NCBI GenBank assembly: GCA_943330235.2
Contig: CALQGY020000028.1
Location: forward strand, 1 to 34,318
Length of the DNA stretch: 34,318 bases
Direction of reading: 5' to 3'
Source of the DNA: Candidatus Kuenenia stuttgartensis
GTDB taxonomy: Bacteria; Gemmatimonadota; Gemmatimonadetes; Gemmatimonadales; Gemmatimonadaceae
Positions 24,194-31,212 of the stretch are shown here, piece after piece; position 1 is the stretch's first letter; each line of letters begins with the position of its first letter. The notes under the pieces are model-generated. The model was not told the origin of the DNA, did not search any database, and was given only the letters and a program-made list of their open reading frames with translations. The position numbers were made by a program, and so were the translations under genes.

Positions 24194-26667
24194 GACCGGT
24201 CCCTCATCGTGTCCAGCACATCCACCGACTTCCCGCGCAGTTCGAGCAGCAACGCTTGCGCCTTCTCAAACGACGGGGCCTGCTCCAGCACCTGCAGCAG
24301 CTCGCGACGTGCGGCAGCGATATCGCCGGCCGCTGCCAGCGCACGCGCCAACTCGTACCGCGCTGTGAGCACATCGCCGGGTTGATTGGCCACCACCGCA
24401 CGCCGTTCACGCACCGCGAGCGCCAGATCGCCGTGCGCGGCCGCCAGCGTTGCCAACCGCTCGTGCAGCGCGTTGTCATAGGGCGAAATCCACACCACGC
24501 GCTGCAGCGCTGCCATAGCGCCGAGCGTGTCCCGCGTCCGCTCCCGCAGGGCGGCCTCCAGCACATTGGCCTCCCACGCGGTCTCGTTGCGACGGGTCAC
24601 GATGGCCAGCTGCGTCAATGCCGTCGCGGTATCCCCCCGCGCGCGCGCCAGCTCGGCCAACACCAGCGCCGGACTGTCATCGCCCGCATAGTCCGGAAAG
24701 AGCGCCTGCGCCCGCTCCAACCGCACGCGCGTGGAATCGCGCTGCTGGGCCTCCATGGCTTCCATCGCCGCGCGCATCGCCTCGATAAACGCGCCGCGCG
24801 GCACCAGTGCGGGCGCGCCAGCGGGCCCGCCCGCGGTCCCGGTCCGTTTGCCTGTGGTGTCGTTGCCGCTTGCGGTAACGGACGCGGCGCCTGCGACGCG
24901 GCGCTCAGCCGAGATGGACGCGAGGGGCACAGCGAACTTGGCGCGCTGGTACGCCTCAAACTGCGCGTCGACCTGCGCCGCCGAGAGACCGAGCACCTTC
25001 TGGAATACGCCCGGCGTATCCAGCCCGTCGCGATACGCCGCCAGCATCGCCGGTAACGCCTGCGCGCCCTTCGTGGCCTCCACCATCTCGCAAAACAGCG
25101 ACGCTTGGTAATAGCTAAAACCGATTTCGTCGGGGAAGCGCGGCCGCACAAAGCCTTCCGTGAGCGCGCTCATGGGCCGCAGCAATCCCGCACTGAGCGC
25201 CGCCAGATACTGCACGCTCACGTCGGCGCCCCAGCCACGCTGCGCACGCCGCTCCTCCAGCACCGACATCCCTTCCGACATCCACCGCGGCACGCGATGC
25301 GCCGACGCCCCCAGCGTGAACGCGTGCGTGAGCTCATGCCACGCGGTCGAGCCCCAGTTGAAATTGCCGCGCTCGCGCGCGCTCGGGGTGTCCATGGCCA
25401 GCAAACTGCCGAAGCTCACCCCCAAGGCACCCAACCCCGTCAGCCCCACACTGCGCACCGAGAAGTCGGCGTGATAGCGATAGAACTCGAGGCGCACCGG
25501 CGTAGGCGGCGTAAACCCGTACCGCACGGTCAGTGAATCGAACGCGCGCTCCAGCAGGGGCACAATGTAGAGCGCCAGCAAGTCGGCTTCTTCTGTCGGC
25601 GCTACGACTTCAAATCGCCCCTGACGAATCGTGCGGAAGGTCTTGAGCTTGTCCAACAGGTCGAGGGTGTTCTTGTGCCAGACATTAAACGGATCCAGCC
25701 GGAACGCGCGATCGAGCGTGGCCTGCCCGTCGGCCATATGCCCGGTGCGCAACTGATTCGTGCCCAACACACCCAGCGCGCGTACCGACAGGCTGTCATA
25801 CGCCACGGCCTGCTCGGCCAGTCGAATCGCCTCCGCATACCGTCGCTGACGCACCGACGCTTCTGCCAGCTCCGCATAAAAGTCTGACGGCTGCGGCTGC
25901 AACGCCGTCGCGGCGTTTCTCGCGGCGCGATATGCCGCAGAATCACCGCGCAACCACGCCACCGCACCAATCACCGACCACGCCGAGACGGCCGTGGAGT
26001 CGGTGGCGAGCGCGGCCCGCGCGCTCGTGGTGGCCGAATCCCACTGCTCCGCTTCGAGTTGCAGGCGCGCCACGAACGCCAGCGCACCGGTGAGCCGCGG
26101 ATTGGCCGCCAGCGCACGGCGGGCCGTCGCCAAGGCCGTCGGCTTCCCCTCAAACTCTTCCACCTGCGCCAGCCCTAGGAGTGCCTCGGCATCCTGTGGC
26201 GCGCGCTTGAGCACCGACTCGTACGACAGCCGCGCATCCGGCGCGTTGTACTTGTCCAGAAACAGGTTGCCCGTGCGTCGCGTCGCTTCGAGGTTGGACA
26301 CATCGGATGACGCGGCGTCAAACGCCGCCAGCGCCGCACGCGCGGCCGCCGCATCGCCCGACGACAGCAGCACGTACGCCCGACCGGCCATCACATGGTC
26401 CGCGCTGCTATGCCCCGTCGTGCGCCCGTACTCCGCGACAATCTCCGACGCCAGGCGCGTCGCTGTGCGTCGGTCGCCGCGCCGCGCCGCCACCTCCGCC
26501 TGCGCAATGGCCACGGCCCATCGCGGGGCGCGTGCTACGGGCCCCGCGCTGCTCTGCGCCTCGGCGCGCTGCGTCGTGCCGGCCAGCGGCGCTGCTGCCA
26601 CGAGGGTCAGCAGTGCGATGGTCCAGCCCGCGCGTCGCCGCCTATCGTGTATCGAGACCGCGCTCAC
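24190..26667 (-). CDS. TPR protein with gluzincin (peptidase MA-like) domain, exported
   Basis: An 825-residue protein starting with GTG 26667. A signal peptide (about residues 12-38, ending AEAQ) is followed by tetratricopeptide-like helical repeats to roughly residue 340. The central domain carries H444-E-L-T-H448 followed by E465 in WMSEGMS, the HExxH...E zinc site of gluzincin peptidases (peptidase MA family), so it is probably an active metalloprotease outside the cytoplasm. More TPR-like repeats occupy the C-terminal third. GTG overlaps the stop of the caspase-like gene (GTGA), and its own TGA overlaps the DUF4159 start. It may process or hold other envelope partners of this operon (inference). 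Confidence 0.88.
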   Translation of the reverse strand: MSAVSIHDRRRRAGWTIALLTLVAAAPLAGTTQRAEAQSSAGPVARAPRWAVAIAQAEVAARRGDRRTATRLASEIVAEYGRTTGHSSADHVMAGRAYVLLSSGDAAAARAALAAFDAASSDVSNLEATRRTGNLFLDKYNAPDARLSYESVLKRAPQDAEALLGLAQVEEFEGKPTALATARRALAANPRLTGALAFVARLQLEAEQWDSATTSARAALATDSTAVSAWSVIGAVAWLRGDSAAYRAARNAATALQPQPSDFYAELAEASVRQRRYAEAIRLAEQAVAYDSLSVRALGVLGTNQLRTGHMADGQATLDRAFRLDPFNVWHKNTLDLLDKLKTFRTIRQGRFEVVAPTEEADLLALYIVPLLERAFDSLTVRYGFTPPTPVRLEFYRYHADFSVRSVGLTGLGALGVSFGSLLAMDTPSARERGNFNWGSTAWHELTHAFTLGASAHRVPRWMSEGMSVLEERRAQRGWGADVSVQYLAALSAGLLRPMSALTEGFVRPRFPDEIGFSYYQASLFCEMVEATKGAQALPAMLAAYRDGLDTPGVFQKVLGLSAAQVDAQFEAYQRAKFAVPLASISAERRVAGAASVTASGNDTTGKRTGTAGGPAGAPALVPRGAFIEAMRAAMEAMEAQQRDSTRVRLERAQALFPDYAGDDSPALVLAELARARGDTATALTQLAIVTRRNETAWEANVLEAALRERTRDTLGAMAALQRVVWISPYDNALHERLATLAAAHGDLALAVRERRAVVANQPGDVLTARYELARALAAAGDIAAARRELLQVLEQAPSFEKAQALLLELRGKSVDVLDTMRDRS

Positions 26668-27605
26668 GGCTTGCCTCCCGCGGCACGAATGGCCTGCGTC
26701 TTCTCCGCGATGGCCAGCAACAGGCGCTCCAACTCGGCATCGTACGCCGCAGCGTCCATCGTGCTCTTCCGCGTGCGCAACGCCGCCACCGCCGACTCCA
26801 GCGCCTGGCGCTCCGCTACCAACGCCGTCACGCGTGGGTCGGTACTGACCACGGTCTTGCCAAACGACACGCTCACCGCGCGCGTGGAATCGCTGATCTG
26901 CGCATGCTCCGTCTGCATGCGCCCCGTGCCGTCATACACCTTCGCCACTTCGCGTGTGGTATAGCGGAACGCCTCCAGGACGGAGATGCGTCCGTCTTTG
27001 TCCGCGTCGGCTTCGTCGCTGGCCAGCGCCTTCGCAAACAGGCCCGCGAACACCGACTCGTTGCGCTCCACCGCGCTGCGCGTCGCGGTGATGACAATGC
27101 GGCCCGGCCCGCCCAGCACCGGCAGGAAATCGCCGCTGCCCGTGGCAGCGTTCACGAATACCACCGATTGCCGCGCGAAGCCGGCAATCCACGACGCGTA
27201 CTCCGTCGCCGTGGCATCAGGGCCCGGCAGATTCACTTTCGAGCCCGGCCCCTCACCGCTGCCATGCCCCAGCAGCACCACCAGCACAACGTCGCCCGGT
27301 TGCACGCGCGTGCTGAGCGTGGTGAACGCACTCGCAATGTTCTCGCGCGTGGAGCGCGCGCGCGACAGGGCGCTGGGCAGCGAGTCTTCGGTGAGGATAA
27401 CAAGACTCGAATCGCTGACGCCCCACTTCGTGCGCGCCGCCGCTTGCACCGCGCCGGCGATCTGTTCGAAGGAACGCTTGAACGTCGGGTCGCCCGACAA
27501 CCCCGATACCACCAGCACATGCGTGCGCTGCGCCGACAGCGGCGATGCACCCACCGTGCACGCCAGCGCACACCCGAAGACCCAGGCCTGTGCCACACGG
27601 CGCAT
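26664..27605 (-). CDS. caspase/C13-like pseudo-peptidase with EF-hand loop, exported
   Basis: A 313-residue secreted protein of the caspase-legumain (clan CD) fold. A signal peptide ends at about residue 26 (SAQ). Strand VVLVVLLGHGSGEG provides the conserved histidine, H114. The strand that normally ends in the catalytic cysteine reads VFVNAATGSG, with A154 where caspase-like proteins have Cys, so it looks catalytically dead. A canonical EF-hand loop lies at residues 200-211 (DADKDGRISVLE), suggesting calcium binding. ATG 27605 was chosen for its signal peptide and because the upstream extension would run into the previous gene; GTG/ATG starts up to 27659 exist. Likely a binding module in the MoxR/VWA assembly. 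Confidence 0.82.
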   Translation of the reverse strand: MRRVAQAWVFGCALACTVGASPLSAQRTHVLVVSGLSGDPTFKRSFEQIAGAVQAAARTKWGVSDSSLVILTEDSLPSALSRARSTRENIASAFTTLSTRVQPGDVVLVVLLGHGSGEGPGSKVNLPGPDATATEYASWIAGFARQSVVFVNAATGSGDFLPVLGGPGRIVITATRSAVERNESVFAGLFAKALASDEADADKDGRISVLEAFRYTTREVAKVYDGTGRMQTEHAQISDSTRAVSVSFGKTVVSTDPRVTALVAERQALESAVAALRTRKSTMDAAAYDAELERLLLAIAEKTQAIRAAGGKP

Positions 27606-27625
27606 CAGGATACGACGCGAAGACC

Positions 27626-29917
27626 TCACGACAGCCCCCGCCACCGCCGGTAGCCCCACTCGGCCCCCAGCAACAACGCCAGCACGATGAACACGATGGG
27701 CATGTCCCAGAGGTCCTTCGCCTCGCGGACCGTTACGCCACTTTCGGTGAACATCGCGTCGTCGGCGAGCTTCGCCACGTCCGACATGGTGTAGAAGCGT
27801 CCGCCCGTCTCGTCCGCAATGCGTCGTAGCACCGCGGGACGCTGCTCGGCCTGCGAGACATCGGCGCCGCGATCGTCCACCAGTAACGTCGCCGACGCCG
27901 TGCGCGTGCTGTCTTTCCCTCGGGTAGACGTCGCCGCGATGGCATAGTGCCCCGAATCCGCGGCGGCGAAGCGACCGCTGTACGAACCATCTTCACGGAG
28001 CGACCACTCCAGCGGCACCGTCATCGTGGCACCGGTGGGCGTCGTGACCACCGCCGACACGTTCGCATCGTTGATGTCGTTGAACCGCGCGTCGGCCACA
28101 TGCGCGCGCAGCATCACCGGCTCACCCGGTGCCACATGCGCGGGCGACGCTTCCACCTCGAAGGGCGCGGGGGCGTCATCCACCAGCCAGCGCACCATCT
28201 GCCGCCAGAACGTCTGATGCGTGACATCGTCCACCGCGATGCCGGCATCCATCTTCCACAGCCACGAGTCCTGCACGGCGAACACGGCGCTCATCCCGCG
28301 GCCGTAGCGCTGCCACGACAACACCGGCACGTCGGCGCGCCCACCCTCAATCTGTCCCGCCAGCAATACCGTGGCGCCGGCCCGCAGCACGCCCGCCCGA
28401 TTCACCGACGTCAACGGCGGAAGCGAATCCCAGCGGGCCTTTGATGCAGCGGTGGACGCGCGCAACTGCAGCGCCGCGAGCGCCTCGCCGGCGCGCGTGG
28501 GGCGAAGCCGCAGGCTGGTCGCCGGCCCTTCCAGATTCGGCTCGCCGCGCGTCAGCGCCAGCGGCAACACGTCGGCCAGCGGCGTGTCGGCAAATCCGCC
28601 CTCGGAGAGCGACGCCCGCCCACCCAGCACCAGCAGGCCACCACCACGCGTGCTCACGAAGTCGGCGATCATGCGCAGCTGATCCGCCGTAAAGAACGAC
28701 GCCTCAATGCTGCCCAAAATAATCGCGCGATACGCGAACAACTCTTCGCGCGTGGTCGGAAAGCCGCCCAGCAATTCAAGACTGTCACGCACGCCCAGCC
28801 GCAGGAACTTGTGCTCGGCGCTTCGCATCAGCCCCACCACCTGCACGGCGCTGTCACCGGCGACTGCGCGGCGGAGAAACGCAAACTCGGGACGCGGCTC
28901 CCCTTCCAGATACAACACACGATCGGGACCCGCGCGCACATCAATGCTCGTGTGCCACTCGTTGTTTTCCGTCACCGTCTCATTCACCAGCGGGCGCGCA
29001 CGCACCGCCAACCGATGTACGCCCGCCGACAGCGGGGGGACGCGCAGTTGCACATGCTGCAGATCACCGCGCGTTGGCGCTGTCAGCGAGTCGGTCGCGA
29101 CGACGCGACCATCGGCTTCCACCACCACCACCGCCACGTCGCGCCCTACGCCGCGCACGCGCACATCGGCTTCAACGAGAATGTTCGCGCCAGCCAGCGC
29201 GCGACGCGGCGCCTGCACGTGTTCCACCGCCAGATCGCGGTCGAACCGCTCCAGCCCAACCCCCACGGTGTACACCGGAATCCGACGCGCGCGCAGCGCG
29301 AGCAGTGCATCGTCAAAGCGCGTGCCGCCGTTGTCCGCGCCATCCGACACCAGCACCACACCAGCCAGCGGCAGCCCGTTCAGATCCTCGCGCACACCAT
29401 CTAACGCCTGCGCCAAATCCGAGCGCGTGCCGCGGCCCGTCAGATCGCGTACACTTGCCAGCGGCGACGCCTCCGCACCAAACCGAAAACGTCGTAGCGC
29501 AAACCGCTCGCTCAGCCGCCGCGTCAGCGACGAAGTGTCGTCGAACGCCCGCTGCGTCACCGCCAGTCGCGTGCTGTCGTGCACGTCGCGAATACGCATG
29601 CTGCGCGAATCGTCCATGAGCACGGCAAACACGTTGCGTTGCGGAACCGCCGAGGCAATGACCAATCCCGGCCGCAGCAGACAGCCGAGCACCACGAAGA
29701 CCGCCAGCGTGCGCAGCGCGGCGAGGATGAACCGGTCGCGCGGCGTCAGCGTGCGCACGCGCGCGTACAGCAGCGCAATCACGATGACCGCGGTCGCGGC
29801 GGCCAGCACAAGGCCGACGACCGGCAGGACTGGGGCTGTGACCACGTCACCGCGCGCGAAGACGCGCAGCGGGAACTTGAAGAAGAACGTGACGATGGCG
29901 TCGAGGACCGATGTCAC
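27626..29917 (-). CDS. membrane VWA / glutamine amidotransferase-like protein
   Basis: The first gene of the operon: a 763-residue membrane protein when started at GTG 29917 (VTSVLDAIVTFFFKFPLRVF), the N-terminus usual for this group. ATG 29989 and 30064 only add low-complexity leader. It has two helices near residues 30-50 and 68-82, then a VWA domain with D102-x-S104-x-S106. A beta-rich middle follows, then a class I glutamine-amidotransferase-like domain (AIILGSIEASFFTADQL, then FVSTRGGGLLVLGG) lacking an obvious nucleophilic cysteine. A last helix near the C-terminus (MPIVFIVLALLLGAEWGY) anchors it. Topology suggests a large extracytoplasmic region. It ends 20 bases before the caspase-like gene. 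Confidence 0.82.
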   Translation of the reverse strand: MTSVLDAIVTFFFKFPLRVFARGDVVTAPVLPVVGLVLAAATAVIVIALLYARVRTLTPRDRFILAALRTLAVFVVLGCLLRPGLVIASAVPQRNVFAVLMDDSRSMRIRDVHDSTRLAVTQRAFDDTSSLTRRLSERFALRRFRFGAEASPLASVRDLTGRGTRSDLAQALDGVREDLNGLPLAGVVLVSDGADNGGTRFDDALLALRARRIPVYTVGVGLERFDRDLAVEHVQAPRRALAGANILVEADVRVRGVGRDVAVVVVEADGRVVATDSLTAPTRGDLQHVQLRVPPLSAGVHRLAVRARPLVNETVTENNEWHTSIDVRAGPDRVLYLEGEPRPEFAFLRRAVAGDSAVQVVGLMRSAEHKFLRLGVRDSLELLGGFPTTREELFAYRAIILGSIEASFFTADQLRMIADFVSTRGGGLLVLGGRASLSEGGFADTPLADVLPLALTRGEPNLEGPATSLRLRPTRAGEALAALQLRASTAASKARWDSLPPLTSVNRAGVLRAGATVLLAGQIEGGRADVPVLSWQRYGRGMSAVFAVQDSWLWKMDAGIAVDDVTHQTFWRQMVRWLVDDAPAPFEVEASPAHVAPGEPVMLRAHVADARFNDINDANVSAVVTTPTGATMTVPLEWSLREDGSYSGRFAAADSGHYAIAATSTRGKDSTRTASATLLVDDRGADVSQAEQRPAVLRRIADETGGRFYTMSDVAKLADDAMFTESGVTVREAKDLWDMPIVFIVLALLLGAEWGYRRWRGLS

Positions 29918-30086
29918 GAGAGCGGGGCGGGGGAAAACGGCAAGCGCAGAGCGAATAGGGCGGATGGCGAATCCACGAGAGTGCACCATGGGACACGCAG
30001 CGTCTACCCCGTGACGCGAAAGATGGCCGCAACGTTGGGATGTGCCGTCCTCCGGCGGGGACATCGGGGCGGACCGCGTGATGGTG

Positions 30087-30140
30087 AACGTCCGTTTGCC
30101 CCCCTAACGTCCGCCGTAACGTCCGCCTTAACGTCCGTAC
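30087..30140. promoter_or_regulatory. AACGTCCG direct repeats in a divergent control region
   Basis: AACGTCCG occurs at 30087, 30106, 30118 and 30130. The last three belong to 12-bp direct repeats (TAACGTCCGCCG-like, 30105-30140). They lie in the roughly 305-base gap between the minus-strand MoxR/VWA operon and the plus-strand Spy-like gene, so they may be operator sites for one or both. The remaining gap sequence holds a 10-bp palindrome CCTGGCCAGG at 30184-30193; no clear -35/-10 pair is seen. Confidence 0.5.
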
Positions 30141-30209
30141 CGCGCCGCCGTCTGCATGAACGAAGCCGACGCTGACGCCAATACCTGGCCAGGCCCACGC
30201 TACTTACTT

Positions 30210-30216
30210 GGAGGAA
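30210..30216 (+). promoter_or_regulatory. ribosome-binding site deciding the Spy-like start
   Basis: GGAGGAA lies six bases before ATG 30223, a near-perfect Shine-Dalgarno and the strongest in the window. It excludes the in-frame TTG at 30208, which overlaps it, and an upstream ATG at 30156. Confidence 0.85.
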
Positions 30217-30222
30217 GTCCCC

Positions 30223-31095
30223 ATGCGAAGGATTCCAACCACTGCGCTGGCCGTGCTGGTGAGCGCGCTGACGTCGGCGGTCGCGGTGGCGCAAGCCCGC
30301 CCGGCGACGCCCCCGCGCCCTGCGCGCGCTGCCGCTGCCGCTGCGTCACGCGACAGTCAGCCGCGTGCCGGTCGTGGTGGCCCAGCCCGGCAGCCCCGTG
30401 GACGCCAGGATGACCAGCCGGGTGGACCGCGCGGCCGCGGTCCGGCCGCCGGGATGCTGCGTCTGCGCCAGCAGCTCGAGCTCACCGATGAGCAGGTCAA
30501 AAAGCTCGAAGCCATCAACGAGGCCCCACGCCCAGAGCGCCATGCGTCGGACGTGCTGCGCGCACGCGCCGACCTGATGGACGCCACGCGCGGCGATCTC
30601 AATCCCGAGAAGGCGCGCGCCGCGTTCGATCGCATCGCCAAGATGCAGGTCGATCAGCACATGGCGCAGCTCAAACTGCGTCAGGATATGCGTAACGTCC
30701 TCACCACCGCGCAGCGGGCCAAGCTCGACCGATTCCGCGGGGCGATGCAGCGTGGCGCCAAGATGCGCGCCGGGAAGTTGCGAGCCGGGAAGATGCGCGG
30801 TGGCCAGATGCGAGGTGGCCAGATGCGAGGTGGCCAGATGCGAGGTGGCCAGATGCGCGGTGGCCAGATACGCGGTGGCCAGATGCGCGGCGGGCCCGAC
30901 ATGGGTCAGGGCATGCGCCCCGGGATGATGGGGCAGGGGATGCCCGGCATGCAGGGGATGCAGGGGATGCAGGGGATGCAGGGGATGCAGGGACGCGGCC
31001 TCATGCGCGGTCGCATGATGAACCCACCCGACGGCCCGCCACAGGGGCCGCCGCCGGCACCGCCCGCCGCACCGCGGCCGCCCGACCAGCGCTAG
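30223..31095 (+). CDS. Spy/CpxP-like periplasmic protein with MRGGQ and MQG repeats
   Basis: A 290-residue exported protein. The signal peptide (about 1-24, ALAVLVSALTSAVAVAQ) is followed by an Ala/Pro/Arg-rich segment. A helical core carries two LTxxQ motifs (LTDEQVKKL near residue 93, LTTAQRAKLDRF near residue 165), the hallmark of the Spy/CpxP/ZraP group of periplasmic chaperones and stress sensors. The C-terminal third is unusual: six MRGGQ-type repeats, then five MQG units, then a proline-rich tail. It is very rich in methionine and arginine, which could bind metal ions such as copper, or nucleic acid or membranes (inference). It is divergent from the MoxR/VWA operon and has its own strong terminator. 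Confidence 0.8.
   Translation: MRRIPTTALAVLVSALTSAVAVAQARPATPPRPARAAAAAASRDSQPRAGRGGPARQPRGRQDDQPGGPRGRGPAAGMLRLRQQLELTDEQVKKLEAINEAPRPERHASDVLRARADLMDATRGDLNPEKARAAFDRIAKMQVDQHMAQLKLRQDMRNVLTTAQRAKLDRFRGAMQRGAKMRAGKLRAGKMRGGQMRGGQMRGGQMRGGQMRGGQIRGGQMRGGPDMGQGMRPGMMGQGMPGMQGMQGMQGMQGMQGRGLMRGRMMNPPDGPPQGPPPAPPAAPRPPDQR
30793..30882 (+). repeat. 6 x 15-bp coding tandem repeat (MRGGQ)
   Basis: Six contiguous 15-bp units (ATGCGCGGTGGCCAG with single-base variants) encode MRGGQ, one as IRGGQ. A seventh partial unit follows. Confidence 0.95.
30949..30993 (+). repeat. 5 x 9-bp coding tandem repeat (MQG)
   Basis: Five contiguous ATGCAGGGG units (the last ATGCAGGGA) encode Met-Gln-Gly, just after the MRGGQ repeats in the same gene. 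Confidence 0.95.
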
Positions 31096-31153
31096 CCCAT
31101 CGGCGTTTGCCCATCGGCGCGCCACGAACCACTGGACGTCCCGAACGCACACA

Positions 31154-31182
31154 ACGGGAGACGGCACCACGCCGTCTCCCGT
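31154..31182. terminator. strong intrinsic terminator
   Basis: A 12-bp perfect stem (ACGGGAGACGGC and its complement) with a 5-base ACCAC loop is followed by TTT. It lies between the convergent Spy-like gene and the M42 peptidase gene, and should stop transcripts from the plus strand and possibly both. Confidence 0.85.
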
Positions 31183-31212
31183 TTCGCTGTCCACAGGTCC
31201 TGCGCGAACCGC

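Noticed and set aside
26307..27653. Plus-strand open frame of about 448 codons
   Set aside because: Antisense to the TPR/gluzincin and caspase-like genes; Arg/His-rich without domain similarity.
29918..30064. Longer N-terminus for the first operon gene (ATG 30064 or 29989)
   Set aside because: The extra residues look like translated leader, while GTG 29917 gives the usual N-terminus for this protein group.
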